Shown here in pieces: positions 1 through 8,059 of a stretch of DNA of 64,000 bases. Origin of the DNA: Rothia aerolata (lineage in GTDB: Bacteria > Actinomycetota > Actinomycetes > Actinomycetales > Micrococcaceae); the NCBI RefSeq assembly GCF_014635585.1, contig NZ_BMDC01000001.1, positions 434,001 to 498,000 on the forward strand, in the 5' to 3' direction. The position numbers were made by a program, and so were the translations under genes. The notes beneath the pieces are model-generated. The model ran no database searches. It saw only the letters and a program-made list of their open reading frames with translations, and had not been told where the DNA came from. Numbering within the stretch: position 1 is the stretch's first letter; each line of letters begins with the position of its first letter.

Positions 1-279
1 TCCAAAGTTTGTGTTTCCTGCGCCGATGACTCCGACCAGGTGGGCGCGGTTCTGCTCCACGTTAAGGAATTTAACCGCCTGGGGCGGTACAGATCCGGCG
101 CCGTTGGGTCTACCGTAGCTGGGAATGCAGAGAACGAAGGGCCGGTCTACCACCGGGGGTTCGTCTTTGGTGAGCAACGGTAGGCGCAGGCTTTCCACCC
201 GAGTTTTTTGAATGAACTTGTGGGTGTTTTCTGAAATGGAGGAAAAGTAAACAACCAGGGGTGCCTGCTGGGACTTCAT
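1..279 (-). CDS. nrdI: NrdI flavodoxin-like protein, C-terminus outside window
   Basis: NrdI is a small flavodoxin that generates the diferric or dimanganese tyrosyl radical cofactor of class Ib ribonucleotide reductase. The reading frame starts with ATG at 279 and is open to the window edge, giving the first 93 residues. It begins with a flavodoxin-type phosphate-binding stretch ([14 protein letters not shown], about residues 9-22) and has the later [11 protein letters not shown] and [10 protein letters not shown] segments typical of NrdI flavin-loop regions. It starts 17 bases after the nrdH stop, so the two are probably one operon that continues into nrdE beyond the window. Identification is by motif and position and is strong; only the end is missing. 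Confidence 0.9.
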   Translation of the reverse strand, partial: MKSQQAPLVVYFSSISENTHKFIQKTRVESLRLPLLTKDEPPVVDRPFVLCIPSYGRPNGAGSVPPQAVKFLNVEQNRAHLVGVIGAGNTNFG

Positions 280-296
280 GGTTGATTCCGGCCCCG

Positions 297-521
297 CTAG
301 GCTGCCAGAGCGTTAATGCGGTCGGGCTGGAAACCTGACCAGTGCTCGTCGCCTGCAATCACCACGGGCGCCTGCATGTAGCCAAGTTCCTTGATGCGGG
401 CCAGCGCCTCGGCGTCCTGAGTCACGTCTACGGTGTTGTACTCAATGCCCTGCTTATCGAGGGCACGGTAGGTCATGTTGCACTGGACGCATGACGGCTT
501 GGTGTACACCGTAACTGACAT
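297..521 (-). CDS. nrdH: NrdH glutaredoxin-like redoxin
   Basis: NrdH is the thioredoxin-reductase-dependent electron donor for class Ib ribonucleotide reductase. The product is 74 residues, the usual family size, with the redox motif CVQC at about residues 11-14 preceded by VYTKPS. The C-terminal [19 protein letters not shown] region is the classic NrdH end, with the WSGFQPD signature. The start at 521 is chosen because AAGGAG lies just upstream and because the longer open frame to 605 adds residues without homology. It is first in the nrdH-nrdI operon. NrdR-like boxes lie about 145 bases upstream. Confidence 0.95.
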   Translation of the reverse strand: MSVTVYTKPSCVQCNMTYRALDKQGIEYNTVDVTQDAEALARIKELGYMQAPVVIAGDEHWSGFQPDRINALAA

Positions 522-663
522 TTTGACTCCTTGAACTCCCGGGCCCAGGGCACCGGGTATTTCTAACAATCTGTGGTGGTCTAAGAGGCTGGGGGCTTTC
601 GGCATTTCGCGGAATTTTCGGGGGATTCGCGAAGAACTGCCCTGTGCTGCCCAACAGGTATCA

Positions 664-709
664 ATACTACATCTAGTGTCGGGCCTTAATCCACACCCCT
701 ATATAGTGT
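664..709 (-). promoter_or_regulatory. Tandem NrdR-like boxes upstream of nrdHI
   Basis: Two 16-base elements, 664-679 (ATACTACATCTAGTGT) and 694-709 (CACCCCTATATAGTGT), start 30 bases apart, about three helical turns. The first matches the known NrdR consensus ACACwATATmTAGTGT at about 14 of 16 positions; the second keeps the TATATAGTGT half. NrdR is the ATP/dATP-sensing zinc-finger repressor of nrd operons, and its boxes usually occur in such pairs at nrd promoters. Regulation of nrdHI here is inferred from position and sequence match. Confidence 0.75.
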
Positions 710-793
710 GGTAACTGACGAAAATTTTCTGAAAAATTTTTTAATCCACAGCTGGTTGGCTTGTTTTCGCGGTTTAAGCCCGAGTTATCCACA
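687..793. promoter_or_regulatory. Cluster of three DnaA-box-like 9-mers
   Basis: TAATCCACA occurs at 687-695 and at 742-750, and the perfect DnaA box TTATCCACA at 785-793, all in the same orientation. An A+T-rich stretch lies at about 719-742. They overlap the nrdHI promoter region. DnaA control of a ribonucleotide reductase promoter is known in E. coli; applying that here is inference. No dnaA or dnaN gene is nearby, so this does not look like the replication origin. Confidence 0.45.
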
Positions 794-1014
794 TCGGCGG
801 CTTGCCAGGAGCGCAAGCCGCCCAGCCCGGTCTGCTTAATCACGTGCCCGGTGGGGAATAATTCTCTGCCGCGAGATTCCGGGCAAGGCGATTCAACCAT
901 CACATGAGCCTTGAAGGTTAAAGAAGCTTAAGCTCAATTTTTAAAGATTTTTAACCGGCCGTGTCTGCGATGGGGCCTGCTTGCATTTTAGGGTTTTCGA
1001 GTCTATTAAAGGCG

Positions 1015-1073
1015 AGGACGCCGCCGCCCGACTCCCCCGCCCCGAGGCAGGTCAGTCAAGCGACGGCGTCCTA
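1015..1073 (-). terminator. Hairpin downstream of APP1 gene, weak terminator candidate
   Basis: AGGACGCCG at 1015-1023 is complementary to CGGCGTCCT at 1065-1073, with inner GACT/AGTC pairing. It follows the stop of the APP1-family gene on the minus strand but has no strong T-run. The rest of 800-1095 shows no gene I can support. Confidence 0.35.
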
Positions 1074-1095
1074 CGAACTACTGGCGAAGCTAGCC

Positions 1096-2181
1096 CTAGA
1101 GCAGACCCACCTCTTTCAGGCGCGCCAGCAGGGTGGCGCCGTCATTGGCCTCCATCCAGAGATCACCGGTGGTAATCTGCTGGGCCCGCTTATCGCCCCA
1201 GACCCGGCCCGAGGCCAGCACAGACTCCCCCAGGGTCAGGTTACGAATCAGAATCGCAGCCACGTTCTGTGGGTAGCGCACCGCAAAGCCGTTGTAGATG
1301 TCAGGGTCGCGCTGGCCGTCGTCACCAATGAGAATCCACTTCATATCGGGGAACTCCGCCGCCAGGCGCTTCAGGGACTCCACCTTGTGCTGGGAGCCAG
1401 ACCGGAACCAGCGGTCGGGAGTCGGGCCCCAGTCGGTCAGCAAAAAGGTGCCCTTGGGGTAGGCGTTGCGGGAGAGGAAGCGCCGCAGGGTCGGGGTAAC
1501 ATTCCAGGCGCCGGTGGACAGGTACATGAAGGGAGCCTGCGGGTGGGCGCGGTGAATACGATCCATCAGCACCGCCATACCCGGAGTGGGGGTTCGCGCG
1601 TGCTCGTTGAGCACAAAGGAGTTCCAGGCGGCCAGCATGGGGCGGGGCAGGGCGGTGACCATCACCGTGTCGTCAACGTCGGAAATCACACCAATCTTCT
1701 GCTCCGGCGGCACGATGTAGACGGTGGTCTTAGCGGGCTTACTGCCGGGCACCTGCATGTAGACCTCGTGGATACCGGGCTCGAGGTCAACCTCAATCCG
1801 CTCGTCCACCACGCCACCGCGGTCTGCCTGCACCGTAAACTCGTGGTTCTCAATCCGCACAGTCACCCGGGCATGAGAAATAGCAATCGAGGTAAAAGAG
1901 CGCCAGCCACGAATGGGCTCACTCTTAGGGTTCTCTCCCTCGAGGGTATTGAAGAATTCCTCGAACATATCGGTCTTATAGAGGGCACGACCAATCACCC
2001 GCACCCAGCCGGGGGCACCGTAACCCACCGAGGGAACAACCACCGGCTCTTTACCGTTTTCCTGGGCTCGAGCCTCCCGCCAAGTATGAAGACGGTCAGC
2101 TACCCGGTAACCAAGATTAACCGCCTCATCGGCGGCTTCAGTAACAATATTTCGTAGATCGTGGGACCCAGATGTATTCAT
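1096..2181 (-). CDS. APP1-family phosphatidate phosphatase-like protein (DUF2183)
   Basis: A 361-residue protein of the APP1/DUF2183 family, which belongs to the HAD-type phosphatases. The catalytic DxDxT/V motif appears as ISDVDDTV at about residue 165, followed by conserved YLSTGAWN and later FLLTDWGPTP and LIGDDGQRDPDIY segments, matching HAD motifs II to IV. Yeast App1 dephosphorylates phosphatidate; the bacterial substrates are not established, so the function is a phosphatase of unknown substrate, possibly lipid. No signal peptide or membrane segment is evident. It stands alone: the lipoprotein gene upstream ends in its own terminator at 2270-2313. Confidence 0.85.
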   Translation of the reverse strand: MNTSGSHDLRNIVTEAADEAVNLGYRVADRLHTWREARAQENGKEPVVVPSVGYGAPGWVRVIGRALYKTDMFEEFFNTLEGENPKSEPIRGWRSFTSIAISHARVTVRIENHEFTVQADRGGVVDERIEVDLEPGIHEVYMQVPGSKPAKTTVYIVPPEQKIGVISDVDDTVMVTALPRPMLAAWNSFVLNEHARTPTPGMAVLMDRIHRAHPQAPFMYLSTGAWNVTPTLRRFLSRNAYPKGTFLLTDWGPTPDRWFRSGSQHKVESLKRLAAEFPDMKWILIGDDGQRDPDIYNGFAVRYPQNVAAILIRNLTLGESVLASGRVWGDKRAQQITTGDLWMEANDGATLLARLKEVGLL

Positions 2182-2269
2182 GTCTCTAGTCTTTCACAGA
2201 CCTGAACCATGTTGACGAATAACCCGCCGCAATCGGCCGATGTGCCGCTATAACGCCGTCCACCCATAC

Positions 2270-2313
2270 AAAAGCGCCCCGGCACAGCCTATGCCGGGGC
2301 GCTCGCGAAAAAA
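2270..2313 (-). terminator. Rho-independent terminator after lipoprotein gene
   Basis: A 12-bp stem (AGCGCCCCGGCA/TGCCGGGGCGCT) with a 7-base loop, followed on the minus strand by TTTTGT. It lies directly after the lipoprotein stop codon. Confidence 0.8.
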
Positions 2314-2315
2314 TC

Positions 2316-2753
2316 CTAGTGCATCTCAATCTGGCAGGTGGCGCTGCCCTTAGCCTCTGCGTGGGCAGAGTGAACGGGCTCAAAAATACCGGAGTCCTTG
2401 ATAGCGCAGACGGCGGTGTCGTCGGGGTTATCGCTAGAGACCACGGCGGTGAGACGGTGACCCGCCAGATCGTCAGTGTTATCAGCGGTGACCTTCAGAT
2501 AAGTCTCCTCGGCACCAATCTCAACGCGGTTACCCTCGAAAGGCATCTGATCCTGTTCAAAAGTTACGGTTGCTGCCTTGGGCTCACCGGTCTCTACATC
2601 GAGCACATACGCTTCAACCACAACGTTGTCGCGATTATCCTCAAAGTTAGTAGTTTTCTCGATACCGAGACCATCAACAATGGTGGTAGCGCAACCGCTG
2701 AGCAGTGCCGCTGAACCCAACGCGAGTGCCGCGAGAACCTTCTTAGAAGCCAT
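2316..2753 (-). CDS. Putative lipoprotein of unknown function
   Basis: A 145-residue secreted lipoprotein. The N-terminus has a basic MASKK, a hydrophobic core and a lipobox LLSGC ending at about Cys21, so it should be lipidated and anchored outside the cytoplasmic membrane. The mature part is small, acidic and predicted mostly beta, with VVEAYVLDVETGEPKAATV and LTAVVSSDNPDDTAVC segments and two further cysteines (in TAVC and ATCQ) that could form a disulfide. I do not recognise a family. The ATG at 2753 is preferred over an in-frame TTG six bases upstream. Single-gene unit with its own terminator. Confidence 0.75.
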   Translation of the reverse strand: MASKKVLAALALGSAALLSGCATTIVDGLGIEKTTNFEDNRDNVVVEAYVLDVETGEPKAATVTFEQDQMPFEGNRVEIGAEETYLKVTADNTDDLAGHRLTAVVSSDNPDDTAVCAIKDSGIFEPVHSAHAEAKGSATCQIEMH

Positions 2754-2956
2754 GTGCAATAACCTAACTAAGTAATATGTGTGTGACCTGCTGAAACGAG
2801 GTCGCTGCCTCTGTCTAGTCTGCCTTATCTTCTGGCCGGGTGCTGGGCCGTATGGGCGCCAGTCGATTTACAGACACAACGTCTACATACAGATTAGCGG
2901 ATAAACAGCACAGAACCGCATCATTAAGAAGCCGCTAGGCACAAAAGTTGGTATAA

Positions 2957-3007
2957 AAATCCCCGCCACCACCCCTGCCCTCAGAAGCAGGCGCGGCGGC
3001 GGGGATG
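2957..3007 (-). terminator. Rho-independent terminator after ldh
   Basis: Long G+C-rich hairpin with outer arms ATCCCCGCC/GGCGGGGAT and an inner CCTGC/GCAGG stem, followed on the minus strand by TTTTTAT. It starts just past the ldh stop. Confidence 0.85.
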
Positions 3008-3015
3008 AAGAAGAG

Positions 3016-3978
3016 CTAGCTCAGGTCAACACCCTGAATGACGTCGTCAATCGCCTTAGCAGAGGCCCTCAGCTTGTCGATCTCCGCCTCGGTCATGGGC
3101 ACATCCAGCACGCGCAGCACACCCTGGCGGCTCACTACAGAGGGCAGCGATACAGCGGCTTCGCCCTCAACACCGTACTTACCGCGAAGCTGGGTGGAAA
3201 CGTTGAGCACCGCGTGCTCATCGCGCAGAATAGCCTCGGCAATACGGGCACCCGAGATACCGATGGCGTAGTTGGTAGCCCCCTTGCCCTCAATCACCTT
3301 GTAGGCTGCCCGCATAGCGTCTTCAGCGATCTGAGCCTTGACCTCTTCGGTAAAGACCAGCTCTCCGTTGGCCTTCCACTCATCCAGCGGAACCATACCG
3401 ATATTTGCCGCCGACCAGACCGGGAACTCAGAATCGCCGTGCTCACCCACCACGTTAGCGTGAACAGAGCGAATGGAGACCTCTGCCTTCTGGGCGATCA
3501 GCCAGCGCAGGCGCGAAGAGTCGAGAACGGTACCCGAGGCGAAGCAGCGTTCGGTGGGCAGGCCGGTAATCTTCTGAGCCACCACCGCCATCACGTCGCA
3601 GGGGTTGGTAACGATCATCAGGATTGCCTGCGGGGCAACCTCCATCACCTTGGGCAGCATGGACTGGAAAATCTTTACGTTGGCGTCCACCAACTCAAGG
3701 CGGGGCTGGCCGGGCTTCTGGCGAGCGCCGGCGGTAATAATAATCAGGTCGCAGTCGCGTAGCAGCTCAATGTCTCCGCCGCCGGTAACTTCTGCCTCGT
3801 GGGCGAACATGGTGCCGTGGGCAATATCGAGTGCTTCAGCCTCGGCGAGTTTGTCTGCGATGTCGTAGATGACGATTTCATCGGCTGAGCCGCGGATTGC
3901 CGCTGCGTAGGCGGTTGCCGAGCCCACGCCGCCGGCTCCGATTACGCCGAGCTTGGTTCCTGATTTCTGGATGGTCAT
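3016..3978 (-). CDS. ldh: L-lactate dehydrogenase (NAD-dependent)
   Basis: A 320-residue cytoplasmic enzyme interconverting pyruvate and L-lactate with NADH. The N-terminal Rossmann motif is GVIGAGGVGSATAY (about residues 11-24). The substrate loop reads GARQKPGQPR, with Gln at the position that separates lactate from malate dehydrogenases. The catalytic His motif is GEHGDSEFPVW. The ATG at 3978 is preceded by AAAGGA, whereas the much longer open frame upstream runs into A+T-rich intergenic sequence. It is divergent from the GlpF-type channel gene and ends in a strong terminator. It probably regenerates NAD+ in fermentative growth. Confidence 0.93.
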   Translation of the reverse strand: MTIQKSGTKLGVIGAGGVGSATAYAAAIRGSADEIVIYDIADKLAEAEALDIAHGTMFAHEAEVTGGGDIELLRDCDLIIITAGARQKPGQPRLELVDANVKIFQSMLPKVMEVAPQAILMIVTNPCDVMAVVAQKITGLPTERCFASGTVLDSSRLRWLIAQKAEVSIRSVHANVVGEHGDSEFPVWSAANIGMVPLDEWKANGELVFTEEVKAQIAEDAMRAAYKVIEGKGATNYAIGISGARIAEAILRDEHAVLNVSTQLRGKYGVEGEAAVSLPSVVSRQGVLRVLDVPMTEAEIDKLRASAKAIDDVIQGVDLS

Positions 3979-4365
3979 GGCGGAATGTCCTTTCATGGGT
4001 TTTGTTCCTGCCGGGTCTTGCCACCAGTATGGCACGATTTTTTGGGGAAATGATCGTTTGTGTGGGTTTTTTATGGACGGCGGGGTGGCTGGGTCGCACA
4101 TGTGAGGGCTTTTCCCGCATAAAACCAAATTTATGCACTCTGACTTTTTGTTGCACATCACAGGTCGGCGTGTCTGCAAGAACACTGAGTCACCCTGGGC
4201 ATTTGGTGTGAATCTCCCCACTGGAGGTTTTATTTCCCGGCGGACTAGTGCATAAGTACTTAAAGCACCTTTACACCAAAGCTTTGCGGTTAAGGCAAAA
4301 CTAAGGTTTGATAAAAACCAACGAACCCAAAAGAAAACCACACAACCCAAGATTGGATTTTCCCA
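3979..4365. promoter_or_regulatory. Divergent intergenic region between ldh and glpF-type gene
   Basis: A 387-base spacer carrying promoters for both genes. It contains an imperfect palindromic stretch around 4248-4269 (GTGCATAAGTACTTAAAGCAC) with a central AAGTACTT. I could not identify a convincing Rex or Crp-type consensus. The shared spacer suggests the two genes may be co-regulated, which is inference. Confidence 0.45.
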
Positions 4366-5328
4366 ATGCACACCATCAGCCCCTATCTCGCCGAATTCCT
4401 CGGCACCATGATTATGGTGACCATTGGCTGCGGCGTGATTGCAACCGTTGAGCTTCGTCGCTCCAAAGGTCACGGCGATAACTTCTTCACTATCGCCTTC
4501 GGCTGGGGCTTCGCCGTCGCTTTCGGCGTCTACGCCTCCCACCACTACTCCGGCGGCCACCTCAACCCGGCGGTTTCCATTGGACTGGCGGCCTACGGCG
4601 AGTTCCCCTGGTCCCAGGTGCCCGGCTACATCATCTCCCAACTACTGGGAGCTATGGTGGGCGCAGTCTTCGTCTACCTCAACTACCTCCCCCACTGGAA
4701 GGCCACCGAAGACCGCAAAATCAAGCTCGGCGTTTTCGCCACTGTACCGGCCATTCACAACTACTTCACCAACGCCCTGTCTGAAATGATCGGCACTTTC
4801 CTGCTGGTCTTCTCCGCTCTCTATGTGGGCGTCAACTTTACCCCGGCGCTAACCGGCTCTGAGCTCACCCTCAACCTCAACGACGTCCTTAAACCGCTGG
4901 CCTTCGGCTTCATGGTGACTGTGCTCGTTATTGGCCTCGGCGGCCAAACCGGCTTTGCGCTCAACCCCGCCCGCGATTTGGGCCCGCGCATCATGCACGC
5001 GATTCTTCCCATCTTCGGCAAGGGCAGCTCCCGCTGGTACTACTCCTGGGTTCCGATCGCCGCACCCATCGCCGGTGGCTTCATGGGTGGCTCCTTCTTC
5101 AAGCTCTACTACGAGGGAATCTTCTCCCCCTTCCTCTTCATCTCCTGCCTGCTAGCCCTTGCAGTGCTGGCCTTTGGTCTGTGGGCTAACAAGCACATGT
5201 ACCGCTCGCAGTCGGCAGAGATTGTTCCCACCGAGGAGGACACTCAGGCTACCGCCGCTTCGGCAGCAGCCACCTATGTTGCCACCGGCAAGATTCCCCA
5301 GGTGAAGAAGAAGAGCTTCTACGAATAA
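4366..5328 (+). CDS. MIP-family aquaglyceroporin, GlpF-like
   Basis: A 320-residue membrane channel of the major intrinsic protein family with about six transmembrane helices. Both half-helix motifs are present: GGHLNPAVS near residue 68 and FALNPARDLGPR near residue 203. Asp after the second NPAR is the aquaglyceroporin signature, so glycerol or another small uncharged solute is more likely than water alone. It has an extended hydrophilic C-terminal tail ending in KKKSFYE. No glycerol kinase lies nearby; instead it is divergent from ldh. Some lactobacillar GlpF relatives conduct lactic acid, so lactate export is a reasonable hypothesis. No clear Shine-Dalgarno precedes the ATG. Confidence 0.88.
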   Translation: MHTISPYLAEFLGTMIMVTIGCGVIATVELRRSKGHGDNFFTIAFGWGFAVAFGVYASHHYSGGHLNPAVSIGLAAYGEFPWSQVPGYIISQLLGAMVGAVFVYLNYLPHWKATEDRKIKLGVFATVPAIHNYFTNALSEMIGTFLLVFSALYVGVNFTPALTGSELTLNLNDVLKPLAFGFMVTVLVIGLGGQTGFALNPARDLGPRIMHAILPIFGKGSSRWYYSWVPIAAPIAGGFMGGSFFKLYYEGIFSPFLFISCLLALAVLAFGLWANKHMYRSQSAEIVPTEEDTQATAASAAATYVATGKIPQVKKKSFYE

Positions 5329-5360
5329 AGGTCACCACTTACTCACCACTTTCAACAACA

Positions 5361-5399
5361 AATTCGCCCCGCCGCTCATTTGAGCAGCGGGGCGAATTC
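5361..5399. terminator. Bidirectional terminator between glpF-type and bdh genes
   Basis: A near-perfect hairpin with outer arms AATTCGCCCCGC/GCGGGGCGAATT. It lies between two convergent genes and can serve both. Confidence 0.75.
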
Positions 5400-5426
5400 T
5401 GTTGGTTCCCCCTAGTCAGAGCACCC

Positions 5427-6515
5427 TTAGGAGTTCAGGCGCTCGGGGTCTGTGGTGGCAAGAATTTTTACCGCAGTCTCGTTGTGATTGATAAGGGTGT
5501 CAAAGCCCTTCTCAATCAAATCATCCACCATAATCTTGCCGGTGATGAAGGGGGCCAGATCCAACTTGCCGGATTCCACCAGCTTGATGGTATCGGGGTG
5601 GTTGTTCACGTAGGCGATGGTACCGCGAACATCCAGCTCTTTCATCACAATCTTGTGCATATCAACGGTTGCCGGCTTGCCCCAGATGGAGACAATCACA
5701 ATCTTGCCGGTGGGGCGGGTGGCATCGAGCAGGGTATCCAGAACTACCTGAACAGAGGTGCACTCGAAGGAGAGGTCTGCGCCCTTGCCGTCTTTGGAGA
5801 GCTTCTTGACTTCCTCCACCACGTCGACCTCAGCGGGTGAGAAAGCGTAGTCGGCAGCACCGGCTTCAATTGCCTTCTTGCGGCGCAGTTCGGAAAGCTC
5901 TGAGATCACCACGGTTGCGCCCTGAGCCCTGAGCACAGCACCGGTGAGCAGACCGATGGGGCCAGCGCCGCCCACCAGAGCCAAATCGCCCTCCTTGACA
6001 CCGCCGGCACGGTCTACCGCGTGGTAGCCCACGGTCAGCGGCTCAATCACGGCTGCCTGGTCCAGAGGGATATCCTTGGAAATCTTGTGAACCCAGCGGC
6101 GCTTGACAGCTACTTTCTCAGACAGGCCACCGCCGCGGCCGCCCAAACCAATGAAGTTCATGTCCTGAGACAGGTGGTAGTCCTTGGAATCGGGGCCGGT
6201 ATTGACGTCGTCACGAATAATGTAGGGCTCCACCACCACGTGGTCGCCCACTTCGAGGTCATCGACGCCCTCGCCCAGAGCCTCCACAACACCTGAGAAC
6301 TCATGGCCCATGGTCACGGGCGCGGTCTCGCCGGAAATAGGGTGGGGAGTATCGTGGGTGGGGCAGAAAATTGGGCCGTCCAGATATTCGTGCAGGTCGG
6401 TACCACAGATACCGCACCATGCCACCTTAATCAGTACCTCGCCGGCCGCTGCAACGGGTTCTTCAATCTCTTCAATCCGAATGTCGCCACGGTCGTAGAA
6501 ACGAGCTGCCTTCAT
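5427..6515 (-). CDS. Zinc-dependent 2,3-butanediol dehydrogenase-like MDR protein
   Basis: A 362-residue medium-chain zinc alcohol dehydrogenase closest in pattern to (R,R)-butanediol dehydrogenases. It shows the catalytic-zinc start WCGICGTDLHEYLDGP, the GHEFSGVV motif, the VEPYIIR segment and a Rossmann glycine motif ALVGGAGPIGLL. Butanediol dehydrogenases reduce acetoin with NADH; related enzymes act on sorbitol or threonine, so the exact substrate is inferred. The structural-zinc cysteine cluster of four Cys is absent, as in the butanediol subgroup. The start has a strong GAGGAG ribosome site. With ldh nearby, it fits a fermentative redox-balancing role. It forms its own transcription unit. 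Confidence 0.85.
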   Translation of the reverse strand: MKAARFYDRGDIRIEEIEEPVAAAGEVLIKVAWCGICGTDLHEYLDGPIFCPTHDTPHPISGETAPVTMGHEFSGVVEALGEGVDDLEVGDHVVVEPYIIRDDVNTGPDSKDYHLSQDMNFIGLGGRGGGLSEKVAVKRRWVHKISKDIPLDQAAVIEPLTVGYHAVDRAGGVKEGDLALVGGAGPIGLLTGAVLRAQGATVVISELSELRRKKAIEAGAADYAFSPAEVDVVEEVKKLSKDGKGADLSFECTSVQVVLDTLLDATRPTGKIVIVSIWGKPATVDMHKIVMKELDVRGTIAYVNNHPDTIKLVESGKLDLAPFITGKIMVDDLIEKGFDTLINHNETAVKILATTDPERLNS

Positions 6516-6711
6516 GGTTTCAACTCCTCAAAGTCTGTATATTTTGGAAACCTCAGAGTTGAGGCCTCACTTAAACCCTACCCCCTCTATGGTTTTGTGT
6601 GGGTTTTGTGACATTTTTTCTGAATGTATGACATTCTTGTCAGAAAATCCTTATGAAACGGGGGTCATTACCACACTTTCCAACAGGTTTTCACCCGGGT
6701 CTTTAAAAGAA

Positions 6712-6743
6712 AACCCCGGCGGAGGGAGTGCTCCGCCGGGGTT
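6712..6743 (-). terminator. Rho-independent terminator after FrnE-like gene
   Basis: Stem AACCCCGGCGGA/TCCGCCGGGGTT followed on the minus strand by TTCTTTT. It sits just past the stop of the DsbA-family gene. Confidence 0.85.
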
Positions 6744-6754
6744 GAGCGCCTGCT

Positions 6755-7465
6755 TTAGCAACCGTTGGGACCGCAGGACGCCGCCGCATCGGCGCCGTCC
6801 ACGGTAATGAAAGTGGGCTGCGGGGTCGGGTGGGTCTCTGCCCACACCTGCCGCAAACCAGCCAGAATCATCTCCACCGGCTGCGCCCCGTTAATTGCCC
6901 ACTTCTCTTCGAGCAGGAAGAAAGGCACTCCGCTAATTCCCAGCTCCTGGGCCTTACATTCGTCGTCGCGGACTTCATCGGCAAACTTATCTGAGGCAAG
7001 CACCTCTTCTACCTCGTCGGTGGGCAGGCCAATCTCTGCGGCCACGCTACGCAAGACCTGCGGGTCTCCCACTGCCTGGCCGTCGGTGAAGTAGGCTTTC
7101 TTAAAGGTCTCCTCAGCCTGGTCTACCAGACCGTGCTGGGCCGCCAAATGAACCATGCGGTGGGCATCGAAGGTATTTCCGTAGCGGGCCTTCTGCCAGT
7201 TGAAGGTCAGTCCCACGGCCTCAGCCCGGGCCGCAATGTCTCGCTGGCTAGCCTCGGCCTTCTCTAGGCTAATGCCGTATTTCTTTGAAATCTTCTCAGC
7301 AAGGTTCCCCTCAGCTACCGCAGGGGCGGTGGGATCCAGCTCGAAAGAGCGCCAGATAATGTCAACATCGTCTTTGTGCTCGAACTGCTCCAGCGCTAAT
7401 TCCAAGTGCCGCTTGCCGATGTAGCAGAAGGGGCAAACAATATCCGACCAGATTTCAATCTTCAT
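6755..7465 (-). CDS. DsbA-family oxidoreductase, FrnE-type
   Basis: A 236-residue cytoplasmic thioredoxin-fold protein with the active-site CPFC at about residues 11-14 (DIVCPFCYIGKRHLE). The sequence matches the FrnE/2-hydroxychromene-2-carboxylate isomerase-like branch: the FNWQKARYGNTFDAHRMVHLA and GISGVPFFLLEEKWAINGAQ segments are characteristic. There is no signal peptide, so it acts inside the cell, probably in thiol-disulfide exchange or oxidative stress defence (FrnE of Deinococcus is the best known). A C-terminal SCGPNGC adds two extra cysteines. Single gene with terminator; the start has AGAGAAAG upstream. Confidence 0.88.
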   Translation of the reverse strand: MKIEIWSDIVCPFCYIGKRHLELALEQFEHKDDVDIIWRSFELDPTAPAVAEGNLAEKISKKYGISLEKAEASQRDIAARAEAVGLTFNWQKARYGNTFDAHRMVHLAAQHGLVDQAEETFKKAYFTDGQAVGDPQVLRSVAAEIGLPTDEVEEVLASDKFADEVRDDECKAQELGISGVPFFLLEEKWAINGAQPVEMILAGLRQVWAETHPTPQPTFITVDGADAAASCGPNGC

Positions 7466-7650
7466 GGTGAACTTTCTCTGAGAGACTTTCTAACTCAGGA
7501 ATAACCGTTGCTACCCCACTTTTATTCCCCTGCGTATTCGGGGTATAGGGCAAATCTGTGTCCCAGACCAGCCATCTCACCCGAGATAGTGGCCTAAAAA
7601 CGCGCCCCCATGAGCATGCTGAGCTCCCGGCAAAATCGGGGCAGCGCGCC

Positions 7651-7940
7651 GAGTCGCCGCTTCGGTGACATATCGCCGCTTCAACGACGTTTCGCCGGTT
7701 CGTGACCGGCGATTTGTCGTTGAAGCGGCGACTCGATGAGCACAGGGGCAACTGCACGAGCTGCCACAATCGCCGAGAAGCCATTTTTATACCGTATTTG
7801 ACTGATTTTCGGTACAAAAGTGGCCTCTCGGGAAAGCTCAGTGATGACAAGGTACAAGTTACTTCTTGCAGGGCTACCTAGGGTACAAGTAGAGTCCCCG
7901 GGTACAAGACAATACTTGTACCCGGGGACTCTACTTGTAC
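7651..7940 (-). repeat. Composite three-hairpin intergenic repeat, copy A
   Basis: On the minus strand this reads: hairpin 1 (26-bp perfect arms 7915-7940 and 7883-7908, 6-base loop, each arm starting and ending with GTACAAG/CTTGTAC), then hairpin 2 around 7760-7850 with paired TACCG/CGGTA, then hairpin 3 (7651-7734) with GTCGCCGCTTCAACGAC type arms. The same order recurs on the plus strand at 9960-10227 and 29045-29283. Hairpin 1 is perfectly paired here although its arm sequence differs from copy C, so changes are compensated. No gene is visible in 7466-8106; short open frames here are by-products of the repeat. Confidence 0.8.
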
Positions 7941-8059
7941 CCGTGGCACTTCAACGGGAATCTACGTGCACCCAGCTGTTTCAGCGCATAATCCAGGATG
8001 CCCCATATCGCAGGTGCTGGATTTTTTGGTAGTAGTTTCTCCTAGTAACCCATATTTGG

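Noticed and set aside
687-793. Possible replication origin from DnaA-like boxes
   Set aside because: Only three boxes, no dnaA/dnaN/rpmH neighbourhood, and they lie in a promoter.
673-903. 76-codon minus-strand frame upstream of nrdH
   Set aside because: Crosses the NrdR/DnaA box region and has no ribosome site or family; likely chance.
961-2157. Long plus-strand open frame of 398 codons opposite the APP1 gene
   Set aside because: It is antisense to a protein with clear HAD motifs, is His/Gly/Val/Leu-rich and has no ribosome site. This is a typical shadow in G+C-rich DNA.
3979-4641. N-terminal extension of lactate dehydrogenase to 541 residues
   Set aside because: The extra 220 residues cross the divergent promoter and overlap the glpF-type gene; the family start fits ATG 3978 with its own ribosome site.
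7455-7850. 131-codon minus-strand frame across composite repeat copy A, sharing SRRFND-SPVTNRRN with a frame in copy B
   Set aside because: The shared residues arise from translation of hairpin 3, not from a protein family. Frames are interrupted differently in each copy and copy C does not keep it.
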